Below, one piece after another: positions 37,301 to 52,600 of a DNA stretch of 64,000 nucleotides (position 1 is the stretch's first letter; each line of letters begins with the position of its first letter). The stretch lies in assembly GCA_016617855.1 (NCBI GenBank), contig JAECUM010003652.1:1-64000 (forward strand), read 5' to 3'. The translations under genes and the position numbers were made by a program. The DNA is from Megalonaias nervosa (taxonomy: Eukaryota; Mollusca; Bivalvia; Unionida; Unionidae). The notes beneath the pieces were generated by a model, which was not told the DNA's origin, ran no database searches, and saw only the letters and a program-made list of their open reading frames with translations.

Positions 37301-40300
37301 TGTAACTGTTAATGATGGGCAGTCTTTGTCACTGGATCCCAAGGCAAAAAGAGAAGATCAGGTTGGACTTTGACTGGATCAAAAAATCTCTACAAATTGT
37401 GTCTGCTATTGGATATTCAGAGTCATCCAGTTTAAAAAGATGTCAGTATAATTAATTTGAGACAAAGTTAACTCATTGCAGCAAAATAAATAGATCTTTA
37501 CCAGAAGAGAATGTTACTATAAAATAAATCCCCAAAAGGATGCTCAAATCATACGGACTATGTCACTTTGATTACCAGATGTGATTTAGAAATGTCTTCA
37601 AAATATTTTACTTACATCCAATGGAAAATACTAGTATGAATATGGATAATATAATATACAATAGAATCTATTTCAGTATGGATAATATAAAATACAATAG
37701 AATCTATCTCAATATTGATAATATAATATACAATAGAATCTACCTCAATATAGATAATACATATACAACAGAATCCATTTGAATATACTTGAATCAATAT
37801 AGATAATATGTATACAATAGAATCAGTTTGAATACTTGTATGAATATGGATAATATAATATACAATAGAATCTACCTCAATATAGATAATACATTCACTA
37901 CAGAATCCATTTGAATATACTTGTATCAATATAGATAATATGTATACAATAGAATCAATCTAATACTTGTATGAATATGGATAATATAATATACAATAAA
38001 ATCTGTTTGAAAGTAGACTTCTTTGCAAACAGTCAGAAACCATGTTAAATGATTGTACCGATTAATGAATGAATGCATCTTAATCTATGCATACTGGCAC
38101 TATTTTTAGCAGCTGGTACATAAATACATGGATATAATGTGAAGAAATAAAGCAGAATTACATTCCAACTTGAAAGAATCACATGTCCAGCAAAATGGAC
38201 TTTCAGGCATTGTTAATTCTTTCCCCGATCACATATTACTGGACATTTCCTATGGCTATTAGGTAAAATTATCTGGTCAGTCACTGTATGGTGCTTGTTA
38301 CTCAAGACACAAAGTGCTAACATAGTTGGTGTAATTGTCCAAAACTGTATACAGCAAGCCATAAATAAAATGCCTGGTGCATGGTGTGAAATTTTATAAC
38401 TACTGGCATTTTTGGTGGGTGAAATTAACTTGCAAAATTCTGTATCTATTGGCAATTGTTGTTTTAGCCTATTACTGTTACTACCCATGCAACGATCAAT
38501 GAGTCTGGAAACACAAAGAAACAACAATACTTCCCTATCAGTTTTAACTGCAACTTTTTTTTATTGATTTGAATATAAAAACTACATTATCAATAACATT
38601 TACAACCGATTCGTTTCCTTGTTTATAATGGTAGCATAATTTAAGCATGCATCCAAGTTTTTATTTTTGTTCTGCTCACCAGGATTGAAAAAGAACATAT
38701 CAGAAACAAATATTTCATATTTAGTGGATACGCAGGATAATCTATGGCATAAATATCTGTGATCCATCATTCTATAAAAGAAATACCAGCCGTGCATGTC
38801 ATCAGGAGATAATAGTAACAGATCTTTACTTAAAAGAAGATAATATGTGATAAAAATTTCTGTATTTGTGATTGAAATGTTTAAAAATAACAAATCCTGT
38901 TTACCCATGAAAACATAATGGTGATTGGTTTCTGATTCCCTCAAGTCTACTGTGTATCTGTGGTACATTTATCACTACAGTATCTGGCTACATGATTAAC
39001 AGCATATCTCACCATAAAGGAATCAATGCAACAACAAAAAAACTTTGTTTTATTTTTTTTAATGTGTATTCTGCAGATTTGGCATATTTTACAGAGTTTT
39101 ACTATTGATCTAATGTATATCATTGGAATATTAACACTTTCATAAACATGCAATGGTTTATAATCTTGACTCACTTTTTCCACAATTAACTTTCTGTCTT
39201 TTCCTTTCTTTTCACTCCAACTAAATACTGCAAGATTTGCTTTGCACATGTTATCTCAGCGGGGCATTGTGAAATTCACTGGATGTTTCCAATTCCTCAA
39301 ATATCAACACTCTAGATTTCTTAAGCAAACTTTCTTACACAAATTTGAAGATTCCGTGTCCACTCGTTTCATACTAAGTGAATCTTCTGACACAAATTTG
39401 AAGATTCAGTGTCCATTGGTTTGATACTAAGTGAATTCTCTGACACAAATTTGAAAATTTAGTGTTCACTAGTTTCATACTAAGTGAATTCTGTGACACA
39501 AATTTGAAGAATCAGTGTCCACTAGTTTCATACTAAGTGAATTCTGTGACACAAATTTGAAGAATCAGTGTCCACTAGTTTCATACTAACTGACATACAA
39601 TATGAATATAGCTTACTTTACATTTTGGATGAATGATTCCTTTTTATAAATTCCATCTTCGCTAGCCAAGTTTCCGATGTGTTAACCCTATCTACACCTT
39701 GGCGGATTGTACAGATATTTCAGAGCTTTGACCTAGTGACATCTATTGGATTTCATGAGTTCTCTCCCTTAGTATATAACACCAACTAACCAATAGCATG
39801 ACTAACAGAGGTTAGTTTTATGTCAGCTGAAAATGGTGGAGGCATTACTGACTCAAAAAGGATGCTTTGTAAGCTAACATCAAAAGCATGGCTATATACC
39901 AGGGAGAGGCCATTACATCTGTATTTGAGGGAAAGGATGTATTTGTACAAACACAGACCAGCAGTGGAAATTTGCTAATTTATGAGTCCATTCCAGCTGT
40001 GTGCTCCACTTGTCTCAGTCATGTAGGAACAGTGTTCAAACTTGAACAACTTGATTTGCTGCATCAAATGAAATTCACAGACCCAAAGGAACAAAATATC
40101 TTCCAAAGTGTAGGTTACATAGGGTTAACACATGGGAACCTTGGCTAGCGAGAATGTATAAATTCTAGATCTGACATTTTTGGCCCAAGTTCATCCACAA
40201 TTCATGTATGTCTGACAGTTTTTGACCTACCTGTGAACACACACACACACACACACATGTATGCACACACACACACAGAATAAGTAATATAACTCAATGC

Positions 40301-40574
40301 TCTGGCATTTTTAGATATGATAATAAATCAATTACAATAAAAATATAAGTTAAAAAAGTTTGTAAATGAATTTTGTCAATCTTTCAATAAAATAAATAAA
40401 TTTAGACATTTTGCTAACTTGACTAGACTGGCATGTAGTCAATTTTACATACAAAAAATTTATAAAATGGTGAATAAATAATTTAATAAAAAACTTGAAC
40501 AACAAAATTCATAATAATCTCACTAAAGAATAATTTTATATTATTTCTTCTTTACTTGCTCTTTTCCAAGTTAC

Positions 40575-40610
<36 letters not shown>

Positions 40611-43600
40611 TCAGTTTCTCTCAGATGGATTTAACATTTAATACAGAAGTAAAATTGTGAGAGACAAACAGGCTGGTGAATTTCATGTATTCTACAGTTC
40701 ATGAAACAAATGTGAACAATGATGGGTTTAGAACATAGCTAATTTTAGAAAAGGACTTGGGTTTTGTAACACTACACTGACAATAGAGGAAGATATATTT
40801 AACACATTTATTTTGTGATAAATTAATAATTTACATTTAAAAAATCATATTTTGTTAAGTGACTGTAACATATTGCTGAAAGAAACTTGTGAAAGCATTT
40901 AACTGGAAGTTTGAAATGAACTATCAAACGATTCCTTGATTCAGCTTGAGTAATGACTATTTCATATGTATATGCTTGCCTATAACTTAGATTTTGGACA
41001 TAAAAGAAATAGTTTCCTTAGACACAGTTTGGCCATTATAAAAAAAAAAAACAATTAGATTTGCAGAATTCCAACAAGTCTGCCACACAATGGTTATAGA
41101 ACTGAAGAATTCTATTGCTATCCATTACAAGACTGCCTACTAATGGCTATGGAACTGAAGAATTCCATTGCTATCCAGTACAAGACTGCCTACTAATGGC
41201 TATGGAACTGAAGAATTCCATTGCTATCCATTACAAGATTGCCTACTAATGGTTATAGAACTGAAGAATTCCATTGCTATCAATTACAAGACTGCCTACT
41301 AATGGCTATGAAACTGAAGAATTCCATTGCTATCCATTACAAGACTGCCTACTAATGGTTATGGAACTGAAGAATTCCATTGCTATCCATTACAAGACTG
41401 CCTACTAATGGCTATGGAACTGAAGAATTCCATTGCTATCCATTACAAGACTGCCTACTAATGGTTATAGAACTGAAGAATTCCATTGCTATCCTTGAGT
41501 ACAAGTCTGCCTAAGGACGATTATACCAACTGCAGAACTTCACTGCAATTATATATAAGTCTACTACAGTATGTAATAATAGCTACAGAATTCTGTGGAA
41601 ATTATATACATGTCTTTGACAAAATGTATATACCAATCAGAATTCTGCTGAAATTAAATACAAGTCTGAAACAGAATGGTTATACCAAATATGGAATTTC
41701 CTTGAAATTCAATGCAAGTCTGCCACATAAATAGTTATACTAACTGCAGAATTCCATTAAAATCTGATACAAATCTTCCACAGAATGGTTCTACAAACTC
41801 AAGAATTTGGTTAGAAATATGAACATCATGAACATCAGTCCATATTTAATATCCCTCATGTAAGTACTAGTGCTTTTGACTTGGAGATTGATGACCAGTG
41901 GATGTAAATGATCTCGATGTTTGTTCTAGGCATGTGATTCTGACTCAAACTATCATTTTCTTATTAGACATACCATGACCTTGACTTCTAACCCATAAGT
42001 CAGCCACAACCTTTGGTGAAGGTACATGACCCAGAACTGACATTTCTGTGCAGAATGTTTTTTTTACTCTCAGTAACCTTGACCTTTGACTTGTGGACCC
42101 CAAAATCAATAGGTAATTTTCCATTACCACAAATTCATTCCATCTATAAAGTTTGGTCCTAGTCTATGATGTAAAACTAAAGTAATTATCTGGAAACCAA
42201 TTCTTCTTTTAAGTCAATTACCATGACCTTGCAACATCTGAGCCCAAAGGTAGAAAGTGGAAAACTAAAGTTATTATACAGAAACAAAAATGAATGTATA
42301 TACATATAGAAACATAATAAGAGAGCCACAGTAGCTAAACTGATAATGCATTGGACTAATCATCCAAATGCCACATTCAATACCTGCCCAGGCAAACCAG
42401 GGTCCACTGCCTTAGCATGTCTTTACAAAAGGCACTTAGCTCCAATTTCCTTCGTATGATACAGCAAATAATGCCATTTATGCCAACCATTAAACTACCT
42501 TTACATCACATGTTCTGCATTTTAATGGTGTATTTAACATTAATATTGATGGAGGGGTTTAACAGCTATCTTAATGAGCTATCGGCTATTTCATGCAGTG
42601 GAAATGGGAGCTAAGTGCCTTTCCCAAGGACACAAAGAGCCACCTGACCCAGGCTTGCAGAGGGGGGGTTATGAACCCGAAACCCTTGGATTAAGAGTTT
42701 GATGCTCAACTAACTGAGCCCCCATGGCTCCACAAACAAATTAAATTCATTCAATTCTAAATACCTCACACAGAAAACAAAAGACAGATAATTCATCCTG
42801 TGAATAGATCAAAGATTACTCAGCAAATTTAAATATCTCTGTACTCTTAACTGCTATGGAAATAAAAAATTAACAATGCCCTGAAAGCAAATCTCAGGTA
42901 AGTTCATAATCAAGTGGTTAAAAAGCAAACATACAGTCACTAAGGAAGTGTGAAAACAAACACAAACTTCCCTAGAGATAACTGTCAATCAATTTAAAAC
43001 TGTCACTTATGCTTAAGCACCTCTGGCCAATCATATCACTAGCCACATGCTAATAAAGCCAACCACCTGTACTGCTTATTTCTTTTCAGATCATCTGTAC
43101 TTGGTCATCTATGTAGTTTTCACATATCACATGCATATATTCATCTTGTTATTTGTTAATTCATTTGCATCAGTTTGGCAAAATATTCAGTAGGTTCAGG
43201 AGTCCTTATATTAAGCTGTTAATATGCCAATACATAGGAAGAGATGCTAATATATAGGAGGAGGATATGTTAATACACAGGATGAAGATATGTTAATACA
43301 TAGGAGGAGGATATGTTAATACACAGGATGAAGATATGTTAATACATAGGAAGAGGATATGTTAATACACAGGATGAAGATATGTTGATACATAGGAAGA
43401 GGATATGTTAATACACAGGATGAAGATATGTTAATACATAGGAAGAGGATATGCTACACAGGACAAGAATATGCTCATGCATAGGATATTCTACTTCACA
43501 GGAAGATGATTTGCTATACATAGGAAAAATATATGTTAATACAGTACAGATTGCTTATAACATTTCGGAGGAGACTGGGATTTTAGAATGTTATAACTAA

Positions 43601-46600
43601 GAAATGTTATATCCAAATATGTTCATTTTTTAAAAAATCTTTACATAGTTGTCCATGTCAATGACATTGCACATACATGTAGTAAACAAAGTGTACAGTG
43701 GTACGATTACTGTCTGAACCTGTGTAAAATTTTCAAAAAACAACATACTTTTGTACAAATACATGTTATTAAGAAGAAATAAAATGATAAACCAGTAAGT
43801 TTTACCATCTAATGAAAGTGTCAACACACATGTACATGTATCAGCCAGTGAATCATAAAAATCACTTTGATGCCTTTGTCCAGAAACTTAAATAGAAAAT
43901 TAGTGGTTCATTTATTTGAATGAAAAGAAGTTGTCAATAGTTATTTGTTTTTATTAAACTCATATTCATTGTTAGTATGTTTTTCAGTGCTAATACACAA
44001 AAAGAGAACATGCCAATACAGAGGACAAGGTTACACTAATACATATGAAGAGAATTAGTGGTACATCAATTAATAGCTAAAATCAAGACTGAAAGAGCAC
44101 AGTAACTTAACAGATACAGGTACTGGTGATATTCACAGTTAAATACCTTTACAGTCCATGCATGAAGAAACTATTTCACTGAGAAAACATGGTATACAAT
44201 TACCAACAGTTTAGGCAATATTTACATACTGTTTAGGCAATATAACAGCTGTCCACTGATGTAAACATACATAGCAGATCTGGCCTGCATACTTAAAACT
44301 CTGATGACCTTGTCCAAGACTCCTTCTATATCTGTTTCTCCCTTCTTTAGCATAAGAACATTATGGTAGGTCCCATTATGTGAAGAAAACTTTACTTTCA
44401 AGTACTCTTTGGGAAACATTGCAATAATAATAACATATCTATAGTGAAAGTTGTACAGGTCATGTATGTGCATTTAATCATCTTAAATTAAATATAAATT
44501 GTTGTTTTGAAATTTAATACTAATTTTATTTAATCAAAATCTATTTAAGTCTATTTAACCCTGATTACTGAATGCTCTGTGCATTAACTTCCTGATGAAA
44601 ATAATTGATTGCTATGGACTTTTACAATGGTGGCCATGTACTAAACTGGGTCATAAAGAGCAAGTTGAGTCTAATTGTCCCAATGTAGGGTAGTACAAAT
44701 TTGTTTATCAACATGCATAGCTTTCATTGTGACATCACAATGGTTGACATTCAGTTTAGATTATACTCATCATCATCATCATCATTAGTCCCATAGTCTG
44801 GTAGACTGTTGGGGCACCGCACAAGACCGACCATTCCTCTTGATTTTCCCTCTTTCTCATTGAGTCGCTCAGTGTCAAGCCTGTCCACCCTTGAATGCTG
44901 TCTTCACACCTCTTTCTCTGTCTGCCTCTCTTTCTTCTTCCTTGTACAGTGCCTTGCAGGATTGTCTTGGCAAGTCCTGATGGTTGTGAGACATGCCCAT
45001 ACCACTGCAGTTTATGTTTTTTCATTGTGGTCAGGAGGTTTTCGTGAGGCCCAATGGCTTGTCTGATCCTTTGCCATATTTCTTCATTGGTGACATGGTC
45101 TTTGTATGAGATGCTGAGGATCTTTCAGAAGCATCTCATCTCTGTGGCCTGTATCCTTTTCTCTAAGTCAGCTGTTATGGTCCATGATTCAAAGGCATTG
45201 AGAAATATGGAGATCACCAGTGAGTGCATCAGTCTGACCTTTGAACTGAGTGCGATGTTCTTGTCACTACTGATGTCTGTGCAATCCTGGAGAGTACTTC
45301 AGGCTTCCATCCTTCATCTGTTACAATTGCCCCCAAATACTTGAAGCTGTGTACTGTTTCTAGCTTCGTACCTTGGACCCTGATGTCAGTGCTGATGCCC
45401 TTGGTGTTGTTGGTCATCAATTTCATCTTCTCTGCACGGATTTCCATGCCGTAGGCTGCAGAGGTTTTGTCGAGGCTCTCTACTAAGCCAGCTAGTTCTT
45501 GCTCATTTCCTGCTAGTCCATCAATGCCATCGGCAAAACATAAGTTGGTAACTGTTCTACCTCCGATGCTGACTGTCCCTTCATGCTTTTCAAGCGCGTC
45601 AGCCATGATTCTCTCCAGGAAGATGTTGAATAGTGTGGGAGAGAGCAAACAGCCTTGTCTGACTCCGACTGTCATTCTGAACCAGTCCCCTATGCTGCCA
45701 TTGAAGTATACTGCACTGGTGGCCTTGTCATAGAGGTGCTCTATTACTGTGATGAGGTTGGCATTGATGTTGTACAGTCTCATGGTTGCCCACAAGGCTG
45801 CATGCCATACCCTGTCAAATGCTTTCTTGAAATCCATCAAGACATGGTACAGATCTTGCTGGTGTTGGAGGTACTTCTCAAACAAAATCCTGAGGTTGAG
45901 GATCTGCTCTGTTGTGCTGCACCCTGCTCTGAAACCCACCTGCTCCTCGGCAATGATCTTTTCAGCCTGTGGCTTTAAACTGTTCAGCAGCATCCTAAAC
46001 ATGACTTTGCCAAGGGTTATACTGGATCACACTAAAAAAGCTGATCTCGTCAAAACATGTCCACATACTTTAACACTGATTTTGCCATATGTACTTCTCG
46101 GGGCATGTAAATAATGACCTTCCAAAGGAATGTGGATGTATGAGGATCTAAATAAAGTGAATAATTTCCATTTAAAGGTATGCAGAATCAAATTCTAAAA
46201 AAAAATGACACCCAGTGCCAATATAATCAGCACTGAAAGCATACATGACCTGTATGACTTTTTCTATAGATGTGTACAACCATTTTAAAATTTTGATCCA
46301 TCACTTGGGGTTGGACTTGATTAAGTATAGCAATACATCAATGATAAGGAGCTAGTTTGTGCAATGAATGAACAGCTAAGAATTCAAAAATCACCTACAT
46401 GTACAAATTAGGTCACAGGCATCTAACTTTTTATATGGTCAAGTAACTTATTTCCAGATATATCTACCTACCAATTTTCATAAGTGAAAATGAAATAGTC
46501 TTAAGATAATAAGGGTATAATGAACAAATGGCTGAAATGCTAAAGTCAGTTCTGCACTGACATTAGGTTACAGTGACCTGGTTTTAACTGACTGAGTTAC

Positions 46601-49600
46601 TCTTTGTGAGATGCATCTGCATACCAATTGTCATTGGTGTAGGTTAAAAAAGGTTCAAGATATTGTGGAAGTAAAAAAAAATATAGAGAGGGTCAATGAA
46701 CAAACAGACATGAGAACAAACATGCAAAATGTTTGATCTCCCCCAACTTTACTGGTTAGGGGATAACAAATTCTCAGACATACTTGGTTTTTATAACTCA
46801 TAATTACAAAGTAAAAACCTTTAAACTTTCTAATATTTAATGGAAACAAACTGCCCTAAGCTAAAAATTTAATGTAATTATTAATATCATTGAAGATATT
46901 CAACTCAAAGTTCCCAGCAAGTTCACTGTGTCAGTCTCTCAAATTTTATGAATCACAGGGCTACTTGTAAATAGCCTGCAATAAAGAATTCCGATCATAA
47001 AGCCATACAAGAAACAGCCAAATAATGTGATCCCTCATTATAATGCCGTTCAAATGAGCCATATATGTGTATCATGTTATAACTGAGATTAGTCTATAAT
47101 AGGATATATTATATAGTGAACCTCACTATAATGCTATTCAAGAGAGCCCAAACAGTGTACCATGTTAAAACTGTGGTTGACTTATCCTGGGGTACATTGC
47201 ACTACACAATGGAGCCAAAAATATGTACCATGTTACAGGTGAGGTTGTCTTATTCTGGGATACATTATATATAGTGAACCTTTACTATAATACCATCAAG
47301 GGAGCAATAAGTGTATATCATGACCATAGTCATCTTATAGAAAGGACAGTGTTAAGTGAAAGATGGATTTATGCAACTATACTGTATATTACCAGCTATA
47401 CAGATTTACCCCATTCTGTAAATAAAGACTAACAAAAATTCATTATTCTCTTTGACTCTGCAAATCTGCATAAGAGCTTGCTGAATGGTATCAATATGGT
47501 ATCTCCAATGTAAATTGATGATGGACTCCTGAAATTTTCATAGTTTCCTTGATATGACTTAAAAGAAATTGTAGATCTTGAATGGGAAATAACTCTTGCT
47601 CAGGTCATAAGAGCTGTAACTCATGTACTTAACAAATCACCTATCAAGCGGTACCCAAGTGTGAGTTAGTACTTTAAGCTATTTTGTTTGATATAAATTA
47701 ACTAGTAAGAACAAAAAAAATCCATTTTTATTTTATTTCAACACCTGTGAATACTTACATCTGATGGGAAAAGCCTGTGACTGTTCTTCTCATAAACTTC
47801 AACAATAACCTCATACTCTTTACCTGTTTCCAGTACCTGTTTTCTGTCAGGTAAGACCACAAATCCTAACAAACAAAAGCTGAGTTGACAGAATGGCCAA
47901 AAACAGATACATGAGATGATGTAATATATTTTCCATTGCTTTTCTTTTCACATCTATGATCAAAACAAGATGCAAAATAGCACAAAATTGCTCTGAAATT
48001 GATTGCAACATTCTTGCCTGTAGATACTCACAACTTAACTTCAGCAACCTTGACCTTGGATATGGCAGAAAACTGACGATAATTCAAACTGCAATTCCAA
48101 TGTGCATAGTCTAAAACAAAGCTTGATTGATATAGTGATACAGGAAGACAGTTTTGACAAGAAGCTGACACTGACTGGATAGACAAATAGATGGATGGAT
48201 TGGCAGACAGGCAATGTCAAAATTATGTCCAACATTTAGTGAAATTTTGCAACCAGCAAAAAATACATACACAAGTAAACCAAAAATGTGTTAATTTGTC
48301 AGGCAGGCTCTTGCTAAAATGAGTCAACTAAAGTGAACATTTGGAGTCAAACAGGAGACATAACTCTATAAGAATTTCCCAGAAAATGGTTAAAATTAAA
48401 CTTAATTAGAGCAGCTTAATATAAATCCTCATGTCAAATTTTGTTGCAATCCATATTTATTCAAAAGTTATTGAGTAGAAACTGACACTAAAGTCAAACC
48501 TAGGCCATGGAATTTTGCCCAAAAACTATTAAAAATTAAACCTGACCTAAGTTTCTGTGTAAAGTAAAGCCTCATACCAAATTTTATTTCAATTCATGAA
48601 GTCATTCAAAAGCTACAAAGTGGAAATTGAAGGGAAAAACTTTAAGTCAAACAGGGGCCATAAGTCTTTAAAATTTCCCAGAAAACAATGAAAACTAAAT
48701 GGACTTATGCCTTCTTAATGCAAGGGCTCATATTCAATTGTTTCAATCGATTAAATCCTTCAAAAGTTACTGAGCACAAATGGATGCATTAAGTACAAAA
48801 TAAAAAAGAAACATAAATGTTTGCCAGAAACCAGTGGAAATCAAACATCCTATAGATCCTCTTAATGTTAAACTTCATGCCAAATTTGGTTACAATCCAT
48901 GAAATCTTTCAAAAGTTATTGAGTACAAAATAAGCATGCAAAGATGCATAGTCCAGCAGGGGCCATAACTCTGTACAATTTTCCAGAAAACGGTGAAAAC
49001 AAGTTAATCAAGTCTTTTTAATGTAAATCCTCATACCAAATTTGTTTTCAGTCCATGAAATTTTTGGAAAGTTACAGTTAAAAAATGAAATACAAAACAA
49101 ATTGAACGAAATGAGGTAGATGAACATTGACACAACTATAAGCCCCACTTTATAAATATGGCATGGCATAACAATCTTTGGAATGTTCTAAAAGAGTTAT
49201 ATGCATGTCAGTGAAGTCAAGATTTTCACAGAAGTGATACACAGCTAATAGATTTTTAAAGAATTCAGATGTCACAAATAAGTCAATACTCTCATGCTCA
49301 CAATCATGATTTCATTTTCTATTAACTAAATGATAAATTTTCCAGCATTCTGCAAGGACAATTTTCTGATCCTCCCTTCATTGTAACAAGAATCCTCAAA
49401 GGAACTCACACTCTAGTATATATAAAGAATTCCCAAGGAAATCAAAAACGACCCTGTCCTCTTTTTAAGTACTGAGAGTTGAAACCATCTCTGATATTCT
49501 TTAGCAATAAGGTTTGTAAATTTGCCATTGTGGCAGCCAACATTTTCATTTAGTACAAACTACTGTGGTTGCCATATTGGAGATCAGGTTGGATTAATCT

Positions 49601-52600
49601 TTATTTAAGATCAACTAGACACCACAAGAAGTCTCCTAGTGAAAACTCCATGCTTGCATGACTTTGGTGGTGCTCTACAGTTTCATATTTTGCATAGGGT
49701 TAGAATTTTAAAGAAAAAGTATTCTCCCGGGTTTCCTCACTAGTTATACTGGCTATTTAAAAAAAACCTTGTATATCTTAGGTATTGTTCAAAGAACCTT
49801 TAATTCCCTTTATTTTGGTGTATGATTGATGGGTGTAATATGGGTTATAGAGTATACAGCTTGGCCTTACTCCAGATGTGCACCTTTCAAAAAAGTGCTA
49901 GCTCCACTTGGTCATTTTCACTTCCTGAACTTCAGAGGTAAATTGTGAAAAAAAAGAGCCAATAACTTTTTTTACATTTTATATATTTGGTAATTCATTC
50001 ATTGCACTTTCAGAAGCTGGTATTGTCTAGTCTGGCAAAATTCATTTTCCCTACTTTAATAGCTGCTAAGGATAGTGTATTTTAGACAAATTCAGGCTGA
50101 TTTTTGGAGCACAAGGGAGCAGTCATTTTAGTTAGCAGTGTGCTAAGATCATTTACAATTTCCAAAAGTACAACATACTAAGAAATGTCAGCCACATTAC
50201 ATCAAAGTAGCATAGAGGTATGCCAACATTCTCTCCACTGTGCATGTTTTAAATGCAAACAACTTCACCTTACATACATCACTCTCTCAAAAGTACATAA
50301 TAACTGGTAGCAATAACAAGATTTTGAAGATGGCTGCTGTGGTGATCATACTGGATGTATAATTGACACCATTATCATTTGGGGCCAACAAAACATTACA
50401 AGATGTCTTCTGGTGAAAACCAAATATCAATACGACTTTCTGTTCAAGAGATGCAATAAGAAAATTTTCAAGATGGCTGCTGTAGTGGCCAAAGTGATGT
50501 TAGGCTGGCAACATTTTCATTTAGGACCAACTATACATTATACACAGTCTTTTGGTGAAACTCCGATGTTGATATTACCATCCAATCATGATAAGTAGTG
50601 ATAAGATTTTCATGCTGGCCACCACTGCTGTAATACTGAATGTCCAAGCAGAATCATTTGATTTAGGACCTTTGAAACATCATAAGCTGTCTTCTGGTGA
50701 AAATCCCATGTGAATATGACTTACCATTCAGGAGATGTAACAATATCAGGACTTTCAGAATGACTGCTGTGGAGGACATATTGGACATTAAGTTGACGGC
50801 AATCTGCCAGTTAGTTTAGGAGTAGGAATAAAAGACTTGTGCTTACAGATAGGCAGATGTTGGGTGATTGTTGATGGACAATAGGCCATCCATTACAGAC
50901 AGGCAGATGTTGGGTGATTGTTGATGAACAATAGGCCATCCATTACAGACAGGCAGATGTTGGGTGATTGTTGATGGACAATAGGCCATCCATTACAGAC
51001 AGGCAGATGTTGGGTGATTGTTGATGGACAATAGGCCATCCATTACAGACAGGCAGATGTTGGGTGATTGTTGATGGACAATAGGCCATCCATTAAACCC
51101 TTCTGGTATATAAACAGATGAGCTAAAATAGCTAACCATTTAATTTGTAAGAACCTTTCAACTGAAAGCTGGATTTATTTTTATTTTGGTTTATTTTATG
51201 CATGTGATATAAGAAATTATATCTCTTTTGTTAACAAGTGAGGAAATTTAACATTTCTGTTCATCATTTTTTATACAGTGATAGAATGTTACCTCAATAA
51301 GTTCTGTATTGCAACACACAAGATATTACTTACCAAAATAACTTGGCAAAATAACTTGTAGAATTGCTGAGGGCAGGCCCACCATTCCTATCGGTTTAAT
51401 ATCTTTTTTTTGTTTTGTTAAGAAGATATTAATTTTATTATTCTTGCAACAGTAGTAAACATTTGAGAAATACACATGGGAACAAAAATGTAATGTTTGG
51501 AAGGGTAAAACTAAATTTTAATTAGGTAATACTTACCTGTCACTATTGCATAACTTACCCTTTTCACAATTGAAAAAGCCCTTGTTCATGCCAGATGCAC
51601 CATCATCCTGATCTAGAAATTCTTAGAACATATGCATTTACTCAGTCTGACCCCATGTCATAAGCTCATGCTCAAAAGCACATCCTTGTTCTTTTCTAGG
51701 ACCTTGACTAAGGACATCAGAATGGGGTGGAAGGATGGCATCTAATAGTGACAGGTTAAGTATTACATAATTAAAATTAGTTATCCCCCCAATAAACTAC
51801 ATTTTGATAATAGTAATACATTACTTGTCACTGTTGTTTAGCTTAATTTGTCAGTATGGTGGGAGGTTGATGGCCTCCACTGGAAAAAATGTACTCACCT
51901 TGAGGAGAAGCTTTGTGTTAAGGACTAAAGTTAAATGGAGAAGGTTATATGCAATCGCCAAAATGCAGCCATCATAGTATAAACCAAAGAATAAATGAAT
52001 GAGATAAGCCCAAGAATTAGTGATAGCCCTTATTTCATGGGCTTTTATTCCTCATAAAAGAATGGCCTCTCTCAGTGAGTAACCAAAGTCCATCTCCAGA
52101 TGGTAAATGATGAAATAATAGCTAAACCCTTGAAAGTGGAAAGAAGAGCCATTTCTTACCCTTTTTTCTTCCTTTTGCAAAAGCCAAATAGAATCTAAGT
52201 GCCCTAACTGGGCAAAGAAATCTATCCTGGTCATCCACAGCCGAGATGCAATGGAGAATGAGTATCTCTATCAGAGATGTATGCACTGAGCAAAGTTTTT
52301 TTTACTGTGAGACAACCGGGTTGACATCAAAGGGAAACAACTTCTACTGAACTGTAAACATTCCTCCTCTATAGAGAGAGTATGTAGTTCACTTTTTCTC
52401 TGTACTGAAACTGCAGCTAGTGGAAAGATGGTTTAAAGTATTAGATCTTCTAATGAGGCCTCGCTCAAAGGTTCATTAGAGGGTTTTGTCAAGGCTCACA
52501 AAACATAGGACAGATTCCATCTTGGCCTCAAAGAGTGAAACACGTCTCTGCAACTAGCAGAACTTACACCAACTGAGAATCTGAGCCAATGGTCTGGCCT

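Noticed and set aside
37612..37929. 105-codon ORF with repeated IYI..DSIVYYI
   Set aside because: It arises from the AT-rich tandem array.
38600..39249. Two minus-strand ORFs of 100-122 codons
   Set aside because: No domain, no match to NUP210, and no supporting splice signals.
50846..51095. Regular direct repeats like a CRISPR array
   Set aside because: The units are contiguous, with no unique spacers, in a eukaryotic intron without cas genes. This is a minisatellite.
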